Positions 21,086-32,533 of a stretch of 64,000 nucleotides of DNA are shown here, in pieces. The position numbers and the translations under genes are program-made. The notes beneath the pieces were generated by a model. That model searched no databases. It had not been told where the DNA came from and worked only from the letters and a program-made list of their open reading frames with translations. The stretch lies in the NCBI RefSeq assembly GCF_000143415.4, contig NW_003314391.1, positions 65,652-129,651 of the forward strand, written 5' to 3'. The DNA is from Selaginella moellendorffii (lineage: Eukaryota; Streptophyta; Lycopodiopsida; Selaginellales; Selaginellaceae). The stretch's first letter is position 1, and each line of letters starts with the position of its first letter.

Positions 21086-22470
21086 TCAAAATTCTAGAAG
21101 CGATGCCATCAAAATGGCTAGAGCTCCCAAGATCCTGGAGGGACTTCCACTGTTTCCACCCGATCTTTCGTCAGCTTGGAAAGCAGGATAGTTCCGGCAC
21201 TGCGGTGATTTCACAATGTCTCCAAGGCGACTATCACCATACACATCTTGGTTGCGGTACCACGTCCACAGGGCATGGGTATTGTTCTTCACCTAAAGAG
21301 AAAAAGAGCAAAATCAAGAGGTTGAACTCTCGGGGTTACCTCCAATAGGCCGTGACCAAAGCTTCCATCTCGCAGCGCGCTCCATTCCGGCTGCCTGTCC
21401 CAGCAGAATTGATTCGCCGCTGGCCCGGAGCCGAAGTTTTGAGCACAAACTCCACCGACTTAGGGGACGTTGTCCTCAGGCTTGGGGCACTTCCCCGGAT
21501 CGTCAGCGTGCTCCGTGTCCACTGTCTTTGTATTGCCGCCATCGCCCACCACGATGTAGAGCGCGGGTCCAGCTCGTAAGTGTAACTCTGTTCTCATAGG
21601 CATGGACCTGGAAGAACACCGAGGATTCCTGTCGAGATCGAGAAGAGAGAGGGATTTTCATGGCCATTGGACAATGTCGACGCCGGCATTGTAGAGAAGC
21701 TCCTCCATTTCGAGACGCATGCACTCGACCTCGCGGTAGTTGTAGCTGTTGTACCACGGCGGATGCCACGATCCAGGGCGTGAGGAGCCTGTTGACGCGA
21801 TCCTCCCAGCATCAGGAAGTGGATGCCGCCGACATCGAACGAGTACTAAAGGCTGGAATTCGATCCAGGAGGCACCGAGAACCTGGCCTTGTATGTTTTG
21901 CCCAATGCTTGGGGCTCGATCTCGTGGTTGGCACCTCCTCCATGAATCTGGGAGCAAGGAAATCAGGGATTGGATTGCGGATTTATAGTCTTGCTCTCTC
22001 TTACCTCCCCTAGTGATCCCAGTGGGGATGATAAGTCTCCCGGATTGGCGCGTCTGGAAATGCACAGCTAAAGCAGGGCGATCCAGTGCCATTGGTGATG
22101 TATTGATCCGAGTATGTGAGATCGCCCACCATGAGGAGGAGCGAGGGATCGTTTCGGATGACGTGATCGACCGTGGCGCTCGCTTCTCACCTGGAACAGC
22201 ACAAACAAGGAATGTCAAGTTCTCTCGCTCGAGCTCTGGAAGAGTTACCTCCTCTGCGCTGCTCCGGCTTTCAAACTCTTGAATGTAAGTTGGAGAGCCC
22301 TTCGAATAGCACAGTGCCTGATTGCCCGACTTGGGCGATGCATTTGATGACCGAGCCGCAAAAATTTCCCTCCTCCTCGTCTTGTTGGTCATCGAGATCT
22401 CGCCTCCCAGAGCAGCAGCAGCAGCAGTAGCAGCCATGGCTTTCCATCCCAGCAACTAAGTGGCTGATTT
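21086..22470 (-). pseudogene. Purple acid phosphatase pseudogene, copy 1
   Basis: Pieces in order on the minus strand: N-terminal alanine-rich segment near 22440, PAP-core fragments, WHPPWYNSY..REVECMRLEMEELLYNAGVDIV (about 21760-21660), VHAYE (about 21600), DTEHADDPGKCPKPEDNVP (near 21500), FCWDRQPEWSALRDGSFGHG (near 21380) and C-terminal ALWTWYRNQDVYGDSRLGDIV up to a stop at 21086. These are plant purple acid phosphatase motifs (GNH(D/E), VHAYER). FNGH is destroyed by a small deletion giving QWP. A 42-bp segment with part of the VGDLTYSD block, present in copy 2, is deleted. Several frame changes occur. Non-functional. The same FNGH lesion in copy 2 means it was dead before the duplication. 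Confidence 0.8.
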
Positions 22471-22527
22471 CTCGATGCCACAAAAGGAAGCTTTAAAATA
22501 ATCCTCCTCGAAGAAAGAAGAAACTCG

Positions 22528-22850
22528 TCACCTCACTGGAGGTGTCGCTTGATCAAGCTCATCATGTCCCAGTCCCTCTCTCGAGAGCTCCAAGCATGAG
22601 GATGGACTGCGCGCCGGCTCGAGCTCACCCACCATCTCCGCGGCGCGCTCCGCCCGCTCCACGTCGCCATGCATCCGGCACCCGCTCAGCAGCGTCATCC
22701 AGCCCGTGACGCACTGCTCGAACGGCATCCTCTCCACGAGCTCCTCGGCGTCCTGGAGCCAGCCGCAGCGTCCCCAGCCAGCAGATCCACCAGGCACATA
22801 TAATGCTCCCACAGCAACTCCACCTCGCTTTCGCAAACAACACGCAATAT
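22528..22850 (-). pseudogene. PPR gene fragment, copy 1
   Basis: The minus strand reads EHYMCLVDLLA, then in a shifted frame GWLQDAEELVERMPFEQC and TLLSGCRMHGDVERAERAAE. This is the usual last-repeat region of a PLS-class plant PPR protein (EHYxCMVDLLGRAG, DAEELI..MPF, LL.ACR.HGDVE). A frameshift separates the two parts and the rest of the gene is missing. Confidence 0.75.
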
Positions 22851-22859
22851 TGTATTATG

Positions 22860-23330
22860 AACTTCCATTTCTTGTCCGCATGTCTCTGAGATCGTTGCAC
22901 TGCTCAAGGCATACCGTCCCGAATGGAGTCCAGCCGCTATCAATTCGGCAATCGTAACTACAGGTAACACTATGTGCTTTCCAGAAGAAAACAATCGATT
23001 ATTTTCTCTTGTCACTGATAACTCTGGGGAGCCGATGAAAGACGCAGCATTGCTCTCCGGCACCTTCGGTGGAGACCACATCAACCCAAACGCGGCTGCT
23101 CATCCGGGCCTCGTCTACAATGCCAAGGCACCCAAATTCACGAACTTTCTGTGTGAATTGAGGCAGGAAATACGAAACGTCTCCACTTTCACGAACTTGA
23201 AACCATCTGTTTCACTAGACGACAAATGGCTTCCAGCAATCTCAACTATCCCTCCATCGCGATCTCTTCGCTCAAAGGAAAGAGAATCATCCACCGGTGA
23301 GTGACAAACGTAGACGAGCAAGCGTGGAGG
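22860..23330 (+). pseudogene. Subtilisin-like serine protease (subtilase) fragment
   Basis: Plus-strand reading gives EWSPAAINSAIVTTG, the region around the catalytic serine (canonical GTSMSxPH lies just before and is missing). It is followed after an intron-like gap by TDNSGEPMKDAALLSG, GGDHINPNAAAHPGLVYNAK and an STGE end. Frame breaks occur. Related fragments are at 43080-43740 and, inverted, 63120-63790. This block is absent from segmental copy 2 of the duplication. Confidence 0.75.
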
Positions 23331-23367
23331 CTCTGGACGGTGTTTCGGTATCGGTGCGCTAACACCC

Positions 23368-23690
23368 GCCACTTTTGGAATTCCTGCCTGAACCGTTGCC
23401 TTCTCGTAGAATTGGAAAGCAGTCGAAACACTCCATGAGGATGTCGTTGTAACCCTTGCAACTGCCTTCGTACTTCTTCCAGTTTGTTTGGCCTGGGTTT
23501 ATGTAGGACTTCGTACTTGTCAACCGGCGGTGTCGAAATCCAACGTCGGGTACCGTACATAGATATTTAACTTCTGATTTGAGAAGAGGGAGGGGAGGGT
23601 TCAGAAACTTCAGAAACTGAAACCCAAGCGCATCAATTTCCGTTCCACATCTTACCCACAGTCCTCCAACAAATGCAGGATGCGACCTCT
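23368..23690 (-). repeat. Inverted copy of the segment at 26510-26800
   Basis: Reverse complement of 26510-26800. Both contain the reading NIYVRYPTLDF..LTSTKSYINP and QTNWKKYEG. The pair flanks the gypsy-like remnant at 23693-25700 as arms of about 300 bp. The encoded family is not recognised. Confidence 0.7.
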
Positions 23691-23692
23691 GT

Positions 23693-25690
23693 GTGCAAGT
23701 TGACTTCGCTGCTCTCAAGTTCCGGAAGATGGCGAGTCGGTGGTTTGATACGCGAGTTCGTCGCAAAGAACATGAACCGGTTACGACTTGGTTGCAGTTG
23801 AAGAAGCTACTACTCGCTCGGTTCTTACCTCAGCAATACGAAGAGCAGCTGTACATGAAGTGGCAGGATCTTTGTCAGGGACCAGAGGAGTCTGTTACTA
23901 ATTTCACCGAGCGCTTCCATGAACTTCAAATTCGGTTGGGTGTACACGAAGAAGAGAAATGGCTTGGGACTTCGACCTGGTATTCGAAAGGAGTTAGAGA
24001 CGAAAGTTTTCAAGTCATTCGTCATGAATCACAACTGAAGGAGTTTCGATAGCGAGTGAATCAAGTGCACACAGCTTCCGGTGCTTCTGGCGGTCGTGCT
24101 CCCGTAGCTACGCGTTTGCAGTATGACCAGGAACGTCGTCCAGCACCTCACACGGGATCCGGAAGTGGCGATGCGGCGAAATTCAATGGCCGGTGCAACT
24201 ATTGTCAAAAGTTTGGCCACAAAGCGTCAGATTGTCGTACTCGGATTGCCAACGTTGCTGCAGGACGCACCATCATAATATGGGGGATGACGATGAAGTG
24301 ATCTCTGTTGCTCCATAACAACAGATTCGACCATCTGTGGGCGTAGCCGTCTTGAATAACCATGCGAGTGCTTCTGAGGCTTTGTTCACAGCGGTAGCTC
24401 AAGTGTGCAATAAATTGTTATCGGTCACATTTGACAATGGCTTCCAGCGTGATCTTATTTCTGCCGATGTTGTGCCACGCTTACGTTTGAAGCTGCTACC
24501 ACACCCTCAACCGTACGAAGTCGAATGGTTGCAGAAGAGCCATGTTCTTCGAGTCACACAACAGTGCCGTGTTTGGTTTTCAATCAACAGTTCTCCGATG
24601 AAGCGCTTCTGGACGTGTGTGAGATGGACGTCGCGGGAATCATTCTCAGCAAACCATATCAATGGCTGAGGCGACCTCAGTACGACGCATTTGCAAATAC
24701 ATACTTTTTGAGGAAGGACGATAAGAGGTGGCTACTGCGGGCGTCGTCACCTACAAACAAAACTCCACAATCGTTATTGATTTCTGCAAAAGAACCGGTC
24801 GTTAACATCGGAGAATGGTGGCATTGCTTTTGTGGCGTACCTCAGAGAATCAAGCCAAAGTTCTGAACATGTTCAAACTGCTGCACATGGATTATCAGCT
24901 GTTGATCGTCAGCGTATCCAGGCAGTCGTTAATCAATTTCGAGATGTTTTACCTGAGGAACTTCCATTCGTGCTATCGATCTGAACAAGATTGAGTTTGT
25001 TCCTGGAGCGAGACTTCCAAATCACCGACCTTACAGAATGTCGCAAACAGAAGTGACTGAGATGATATGACAGGTACGAGAGTTGCTGAGTCCCAAAGGT
25101 TTGATTCAGCGCAGTGTTTCACCCTGCTCAAGTCCGCTGTTATTTGTTCCAAAGCCCGACGTTCTTTGAGGATGTGCAATGATTTTCGTCTCATCAATGA
25201 TATATTGATCCGCAAGTGCCATCCTATTCCGACCTCTTCGACCTCTTCGATCTTGCTGCGGGCGCTTCTGTGTTCAACAAATTGGATCTCCGTAGTGGAT
25301 ATCAAGTGCGCATTGCTCAAGACAATACTTGGAAGACTGCATTCTCAACACCTGAAGGCCTGTGCGAGTGGTTAGTCATGCCTTTTGGTTTGTGCAACTG
25401 CGACATTTGTGAGGATGATGAACGATGTATTTCGCGACGAGATTGGTAAGTTCGTCGCCATTTACTTCGACGATATTTGGTATATAGAAAGTTTTTGGAG
25501 GAGCATTTTCGTCATCTGGAGACTGTTCTCGACAAGCTTCGGAATGCAACATTATTTCTACATCCTAAGAAAAGCGACTTTGGGCTGTCGGAGGTAACTT
25601 GGGATTTAGACTTGCTGCAACAGGAACCACAATTGATCCGGATAAAGTTCACGCAGTGTTGAGATGCTCCAATCTCCATGAGTTGCGCAG
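23693..25690 (+). mobile_element. Ty3/gypsy retrotransposon remnant (gag to reverse transcriptase), copy 1
   Basis: Order on the plus strand: gag with ASRWFDTRVRRKEHEPV and WLQLKKLLLARFLPQQYEE (23720-23850); CCHC zinc knuckle CNYCQKFGHKASDC (about 24200); a protease/linker region with LISADVVPRLRLKLLPHP (about 24450); RT with [55 protein letters not shown] and FVAIYFDDIWYI (about 25450); and the RNase H-side LRNATLFLHPKKSDFG. The YFDD-type catalytic box is kept, but the frame is broken many times. There is no integrase and no recognisable LTR. Dead element. Confidence 0.85.
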
Positions 25691-27500
25691 TTTCTTGTGC
25701 AGTTTCTTGTATCAAGATGCTTTTGCAAACAATCTTTTCGATCTGTATTACAGAAAACTGTGATTAATTTGTTTATTAAAAAGCCTTGCAAAGCTTACTT
25801 TGCCGCCTTTGCCAGAATTTCAATGTACAAAGTTTGCTGATGATCATGAGAGTCGGATGTCCGCGATAAGTCAGCTCCTGAACCTCCTTTCTTATCAGAG
25901 AAGAATCGAAGCCTTACTTGGGAGGCTGCGGCCCCTGGAAGCAGCTGAATCTGGCTCCGGAAGGGCTTTCTGCTCTGGAGTGGTAAATGCGATTCTGCTG
26001 CTGAGTCAAGATCGATCATCGATCTTTGTTTGGCTTTGGTGCAGGAATTGACCGCCGTGCAAGAAGTTTTCAAAGGGGATGTGAAGGATGAATCTGCCGA
26101 TCCGGTGATTCAGATGGAGAAGTGATCACAGCCGATCATCGGGGCCATCAACGGGCTGGAAATCACCGTAAGAGGCTCATGCAGATGGTCACTTCCTGAA
26201 AAAGATATGCATCTGGAGGGTTAAATTGTGCCGGTTCGTGCAGCTCTTCTAGCAATTTAGTGTGGACGATTGGATCGACGTAAAGGTGTATGGTAACAAT
26301 GATGCAGTTCCCAGCTCGACGTCCCAGGACGGCGAGAGGATCAACTAGCTCTCTTTATGAGGAGATGGCGAAGGTAACGTTAACGTATTAGCTTCTTTGC
26401 AAAGACTTTCAATTGGTGTTTTACTCTTTGATGGCATTTGTAGGAATTGTCCAGACAAAGCATCGAGATCAACTGTGGAATGTGTGGGCGTCGTCCGATG
26501 AGAATAGAGTACGAGATCGAGGTCGCGTCCTGCATTTGTTGGAGGACTGTGGGTAAGATGTGGAACGGAAATTGATGCGCTTGGTCTGAAGTTTCTGAAC
26601 CTCTTCTCAAATCAGAACTTAAATATCTATGTACGGTACCCGACGTTGGATTTCGGTTGACAAGTACGAAGTCCTACATAAACCCAAGCCAAACAAACTG
26701 GAAGAAGTACGAGGGTTACAACGACATCCTTATGACTGTTTTCCAATTCTACGTGAAAGCAACGGTTCAGGCAGGAATTCCAAAGGTGGCAGATGTTAGC
26801 GGGGAGTATGGATGTGTATGAAGTCATGAAATTCTGTATACCCTAAACTTCAATCCTGGTTTTGCTTGTCTGATCTTTCTCTTCTTTCTAATGTGGACAC
26901 CTCAGATGCAGGAAAAATCCGAAGGTAGATCAAAGGCGGCCAAATGAAATCTCTGCTGGTCAGGTGATGCCTTGGGAGTTTCTGCGTCCAGAGAGCAGCA
27001 CCGCACGACTGATGTGGCAACCCTGTTCACTGTCCCATTGTTGAAGAGGGGGATGTTGAGACAGACCAGCTCTATCCGGTAAAGATTGGCAACGTCCAGC
27101 TTCCTTGAAAGTTGACGACCGGGAGCGATGTGCGATCCAGTCGACTTCAAAAAAGTCATGGGGTGTGAACTACAACGACAAACGTGAACATGGACGGTAA
27201 AGTTATTTGCTTTATGGAGTTGTATTCTTAACTCCTTATACCAGACTGCCAAAGGTAGAGAGCCAGGGAAGTGCAAAGACATCAGTGCAAACGAGCTTCA
27301 GATGACTCAGTAGTGATTGTGAATGAAGAAACAGATGGATTGGAACATGACCACCCGTGATCAACTGATGGCCGTGGAAGAGCATGCGAGTGGACACCGG
27401 CTGCCAGGGATGACTTAGAGGATTCAGGACTGAATCTTCAATGGTCATCTCCATGCACGTTCAGGTAGAAACTCATCTGCAACATTGACTAGTCACTTTG
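25691..27500. other. No recognised gene; conserved between the two segmental copies
   Basis: Apart from the repeat at 26510-26800, this stretch shows only short frames. Exon-like pieces occur on the plus strand (ELTAVQEVFKGDVKDE near 26045; SRQSIEINCGMCGRRP near 26450) with plausible GT-AG borders. A minus frame at 26902-27282 is of unknown type. The pieces may be the exons of an unidentified decayed gene. Confidence 0.35.
26510..26800 (+). repeat. Direct partner of the inverted segment at 23368-23690
   Basis: Also present in segmental copy 2 at about 49360-49640. The readable protein (TEIDALGLKFLNLFSNQN, TSTKSYINPSQTNWKKYEG, FYVKATVQAGIPKVADV) looks like part of a real exon, but I cannot name it. 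Confidence 0.6.
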
Positions 27501-27507
27501 GCTGATC

Positions 27508-27786
27508 ATGGCAAAGAAGTTACAGGCCATGGTGTGGGACATGCAAGAGCAGGGAGTGGGCTGCAAAAGATGGTGGCTGGAAAGACACAAGCTCCTGTTG
27601 CAAAGCAGGACTGCTCGCGATCAAAGAGACGAGGTAATTTTGTTATTTGGCCTGGAAGGACATGATGCTTAATGAAAGCCAGCACTAATGCTGTGTATGC
27701 TTCCACAGTCATATTTTCAGCCTCACGTTGGCCCTTCTTCGTTCCTTCTTTTTCGTTGGTCTTCTTCTACTTCAGTCTGGGCATAG
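27508..27786 (+). CDS. Small two-exon ORF of unknown function, copy 1
   Basis: Exons 27508-27633 and 27709-27786 with a 75-bp GT-AG intron give 67 residues (start MAKKLQAMVWDMQEQG, end SSSTSVWA). It is basic and tryptophan-rich in the first exon, with no signal peptide or known domain. Copy 2 at 50419-50697 keeps both exons, the intron borders and the stop, which is the only support for coding. It could equally be the 3' part of a larger decayed gene. Confidence 0.3.
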
Positions 27787-27841
27787 TCCAGCAGTTAGAT
27801 GATGATATGTGTAAACGCATCAAGACAGGCATACCTCAGCT

Positions 27842-27883
27842 ATGAATCCTTCTCTTGCTTCGGCAGCTTCTCCCCAACCCTTC
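27842..27883 (+). pseudogene. 5' end of the F-box-like remnant, split by the copia element
   Basis: Start MNPSLASAASPQPF, identical to the start of the intact counterpart at 50753. The frame is cut by the copia insertion at 27884 and resumes at 32688. Confidence 0.6.
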
Positions 27884-28038
27884 AGAAAGAAAAGCGGAGC
27901 AAGAACAATGGATTTCATTTCAACACACCCCTTGATTCATATATGGCTGTATATATATACAACTTCAATCAAATCAGAAATCACTAGAGATTTGATCACG
28001 ATTCGGACTGCTTGTCATGTTCATCATTATTCCTACAC
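27884..28038 (-). repeat. 3' LTR of the copia element
   Basis: 155 bp, abutting the target-site duplication CCTTC on its left and the polypurine tract on its right. It contains TATATATATAC, which could serve as a promoter in the other LTR. Confidence 0.92.
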
Positions 28039-31000
28039 TCCCCCTTCAAGCTGAGGGTGCTTGACACTCCAAGTTGATTCCTCAGCTTGATGAATGTGAG
28101 CTCTGAAAGTGGCTTGGTTAGAAGGTCCGCCAACTGATATTGTGAAGGAACGTATTCCAGGTGAAGATCTCCGGCTGCTACATGTTCGCGAATGAAGTGA
28201 TGCTGCACGTCTATATGTTTCGTATGAGCATGAAACACAGGATTCTTTGACATGGCGATTGCACTTCTGCTGTCGCAATGCAGAATGGTCACATCTGATT
28301 GCTGTTGATTGAGTTCTCCAAGTAATCGACGAAGCCAGATGATCTCCCTTGCTGCTGTACTGGCAGCTACATATTCTGCTTCTGCACTAGAAAGAGCAAC
28401 CGTCGTTTGCTTCTTGCTTCCCCATGAAACCGGAGCACCAGCAATTATGCAGCAAATTCCGGAGGTTGAATGTTGTGTATCCAAGTTGCCAGCCCAATCT
28501 GCATCGCAGTAAGCTTGAAGAACAAATTTGGATTGACCTGAGCATTTGTAAACCAGTCCATGAGCAGCCGTTCCTTTCAAATACCTCAAAACTCTCTTCG
28601 CCATCTGCCAATGATAACAACTCGGAGACTGTATGTATCGGCTGAGGAAACCAACGGCAAAGGAGATGTCGGGGCGAGTCATGTTGGCGAGGTAGAGTAG
28701 TCCTCCAACAAGCGATCGGTAGACCGAGGGCTGATCAAATAAATCATCCATCTTGCTTGTGAACTTGATGCCAGTGACGACTGGTGTAGCCACGGATTTG
28801 CAACTTGTCATGTTGAACTGGTTGAGAAGCTTCTTCACATATTGGCGCTGTGTGAGGGTGATTGTCCTGTCTGCTTCATCCCTGTCAACTTCCATCCCTA
28901 ACAGCTGCTGCACAGCTCCTAAGTCCTTCATCACAAACTTGTTCATAAGCTTGATCTTCACATCCTTCAAAACAGTGTCATTGTTGCTGACAATCAAACA
29001 GTTGTCCACATAAACTACTATCACAACAAAGTGATCACCCTGCTGAAGAAGATATAGATTTCCATCGCTGTTCAACCTCTGCATAAGAAAAGAATCCAAA
29101 CATTCATACCACTGATGGGAAGCCTGCTTAAGGCCATAAAGAGCCTTGCGAAGCTTGCAGACGAGTTCGGAGCACTGTGATCCAAAAAGCTCAAAGCCTG
29201 GGGGTTGCCGCATAAATATCTCCTCCTTCAAGTTCCCATTAAGGAAGGCTGTTTTTACGTCCATGTGATGTGCGCACAAACCAAACTCCGCTGTAAAAGC
29301 CAGAAGCATTCTGATACTTGTCTGCTTCACAATTGGTGAGAATGTCTCATCAAAATCCACTCCAGGAACTTGTGAATATCCTTGAGCAACAAGTCTTGCT
29401 TTGTAATGTTGTACCGATCCATCAGGATTTCTGTGAAGCTTGAACACCCAGCGTGATCCAACAACTTCACGTCCTTCAGGAGCTTCCACCAAGTCATAAG
29501 TCTGGTTCTCATCAAGAGAATTCAACTCATCTTGCATTACTGAAATCCACTTATCTGCATCAGGAGCTTGAATCGCTTGCTCAAAGTTGACTGGTTCAGA
29601 AGCTATTTCTGTTGTTGCAAAAGACCATTGCTTGGGATGAGGTGCTCTGCTTGATCATCCAGATGCTGTCCGCCCATAGTTCTCCACATTGAATGGTAGA
29701 TCACGTGTGAGCCTGTCGACTTCTCCAGTTCGTGCACGATGAGCAGCATCGCCCTGTTCTTCAGGAAGAAAAGATCCAGAGACTGGTGTTGGATGATCGT
29801 CTGCTAAAGGAGATGAGGGATAGATGATTGTCAGATCATTGTCATCTTCATCACCGTCTTCAACACCATCCCAACTCCATTCTTCCGGAGTCCAGTTCAT
29901 GTTTTGATCTGAGCTTCCTTTTTCTTGAACATGATCTTTGTAGAGTGTTCCTTCATCAAAACGAACATCAGTGCTTACAAAAATTTGATGATTACCAGGC
30001 TGGTACAGGCGATATCCTTTTGAATTGGAATCATATCCAACAAGAAAGGCCAACTTGCTTTTGCTCTCCAACTTGCCGAGATGCTCATCCACCCTTTTTG
30101 CAAAGCTTAAACAACCAAAACGCTTGAGATGCACCACCAATTGTCTTTGACCAGTCCAAAGCTCTTCTGGGATCTTGTTGGGATTGCGAGAATGAGGGAG
30201 AAGGTTTTGAACATGCACAGCTGATCTGACTGCTTCAGCCCAGAGGAATTTTGGTAGTCCTGATTCTTGAAGGAAGCACTGAACTGCATTCATGATTGTC
30301 CTATTCTTGCGCTCAGAGACTCCATTCTGTTGAGGGGTATGAGAGCAAGAGCACTGATGAAGAATTCCTTATTCAGCACAGAATTGCTGAAAGGACTTGT
30401 TGACGTATTCCCCTCTTGAATCAGTACGTAAACAACCAACCCTCTGACCAGTTTTCACTTCAGCTTCTGCTACAAATTGCTTGAATTTGCTGAAGACTTC
30501 ATCTTTGTGACGAAGAAAGAAGACGTCCGTGTGCCCGGAAAAATCATCTGTAAATGTCACAAAATACTTTGTGCTCGGGCATCTGATCAAACAGGCATTC
30601 CGCCCCAGAATGGTCACCTTCCTGGACATACGCCGTGAGCATGCAATTCCAAGATACCACGTTCCTCTCCAGCATCGAATCAAATATTCTCTTAGATTCC
30701 TTTATTTCCCCATTCTGGAAGTACACTGTGACCAAAGAGTTCCATGAGATTACTGAGCAAACAGTCGCATGGGTCCACAAACATCTGAGTGAATGAGCTG
30801 CAAGGGACGAGTGCTTCTAATCACAGCAGGTTTGAAAGTACGACAGGTTTGCTTGCCAAGAATGCAAGTGTGACATTTTGCTGAACTTTGAAGAACGTGG
30901 TCGTTGAAGCCATCCACAAGCTCCTGCTTCTGCATACGCCTGATGAGAGGGGGATTTGCATGTGCAAGTCGAGAATGCCAGAGAGAACTATCTGCAGTCA

Positions 31001-32477
31001 TGCATATCTCAGGAGCATTTGATTTTTCTCTAGAAGCTATCTCCTTCTCAAACAGGTTACCACATCTAGGAAAATGCAGTAATGGACGGCCATTTGCAAG
31101 AACTTGACATTGATGTTTGGAGAAATTCACATCCAGACCTTCATCCGTAAGCCTAGCTACAGAAACCAGATTCTTCACTATCTTTGGAACATACCACGCA
31201 TTCTTCAAGAGCAGAGACTTTCTTCCCAGTGGAACTCGCACATCCCCAGTTGCGCGAACAGGTAAAATGCTTCCATCTCCCACACGAATGCACTTCCCTT
31301 TTGCAGCACGCAACTGCACAAAGTTCGACCTGCTTTGCATCAGGTGTCTCTCTGAACCTGAATCGATGGTCAGTTTTTCAGAAACGTTTGGAACTGCTAC
31401 CTCAAATGATGCCACAAGTTCTTGTGTTTCCCCTTCCTGAGCATTTGCTGCGAGCCCTATGTTCATGCGCTGCAGCCAAGCTGCAACTAGGCAATCCTTG
31501 GAGTAGTGTCCTGGCATCCCACAGGTCCAGCATTCCTGTTTGTTCTTGCCCACAAAACAATCCCGAACTACTGCTTCTTTACCAGAATTCCCTGAATTCT
31601 GCTGCTGCTGCGGATTTCCCCTAAACCCGCGACCTCTGCCTCGTCCTCCTCTTCTGCAGCCTCCTCTGCCTCGATGATTTCCAGTCCATAGAGCTGAATC
31701 AGTCCCTGACTGATTGATTGATGCAGAAGCATTTGATGTAGACTGTGAGATCAAAACATGGGAAGGCCTCTGATCAAAGTCCACAATCAAACCTCTCGCA
31801 GCCAGCTCCGAGCGTAAAGTTTGCTCAGCTTGTTCAAAGTTGAGCGACATCATGCCAACGGTAGGGACGAAAGAACTAAAAGAAGAATCTTGCATGGCCT
31901 CACAAAGTGCCAGAACTTTCTTGCTTTCGTTGAACGCTGCTGGACTGCCTTCAAGCTCCATCCACAGATCTTGCATCTTGGCGAGGAACTCTTCAAAGTT
32001 CTCGCCTGGATGAAAACGGGTCTCACGAATGCAAGTCTGAACCATGCTAATCTTGGAGAGGGAAAGAATAGCATACTTGTTGTGGAGATGAGCCCAGATC
32101 TCACAAGCACACTTATGACGCAAACACATCATAAGGGCATCTGCAAGCTTAGAAAGAATCAATCCTTTTGCTCAAGACTCCTTCTTCTCCAGCGCAGCTT
32201 GTTCCCCTGGATCAAGCTGCTGTCAAGCTGCTGCAACAGAGGCACGAATTGCCTCTTCATCCACGACTTCTCCTTCCACCGAAGTTGAAGCTCCCAACGC
32301 AGCAGGGGCTCACCACATACGAGCATCTGCAGCGATTGTCGGTGGTGAAACGATTTCCCAGAGTTCTTCCATCTGCAGCACACACATCATTTTCTCAGAC
32401 CAGGTGTTGAACCCTCTCCTCCCATCAAAGGCAGTGACTCCCTGAAGCAAGATCAATCCAACTTTGCTGCAGCTCAT
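27996..32477 (-). pseudogene. Copia gag-pol polyprotein, one frame with several stops
   Basis: All parts lie in the same minus-strand frame from the ATG at 32477. Gag ends in a CCHC knuckle (CWTCGMPGHYSKDC). Aspartic protease follows (LTIDSGSERHLM). Integrase has HHCC finger LWHSRLAH...CHTCILGK and core pieces TDDFSG and RTDSRGEY. RT contains KARLVAQGYSQVPGVDFDETF and HHMDVKTAFLNG. RNase H contains YCDADWAG and TTVALSSAEAEY. In-frame stops occur three times in the gag start, at 30750 (from the PPR insert), at 30369 and at 29655. The RT active box reads VVYVDN where copia has YVDD, so the second catalytic Asp is lost. Not autonomous. Confidence 0.9.
30573..30767 (-). other. PPR gene segment inserted in the copia integrase domain
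   Basis: Between integrase phrases CGPM and KYFVTFTDDFSG the minus strand carries, in another frame, VISWNSLVTVYFQNGEIKES then RIFDSMLERNVVSWNCMLTA and AECLFDQMPEH. These are one and a half classic plant PPR repeats. The insert does not change the downstream integrase frame but brings a stop. It is foreign to copia polyproteins and was most likely picked up by template switching during reverse transcription, or by DNA repair. Confidence 0.85.
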
Positions 32478-32533
32478 GATGTGAGGCACAAAGAAAGGAG
32501 AAGAAAGAGTTCAGAAACTAAGCTCCGATACCA

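Noticed and set aside
22271-22483. Cysteine-rich frame CYCCCCCSGRR as a small secreted peptide
   Set aside because: It is a frame shadow of the alanine-codon run at the start of the phosphatase pseudogene.
23825-24300. Independent zinc-knuckle gene
   Set aside because: CNYCQKFGHKASDC lies in order between gypsy gag and pol pieces, so it is the retroelement nucleocapsid.
30544-30780. Stand-alone PPR gene at this position
   Set aside because: It covers less than two repeats and is embedded between integrase halves of a copia element with intact flanks, so it is an insert and not a gene.
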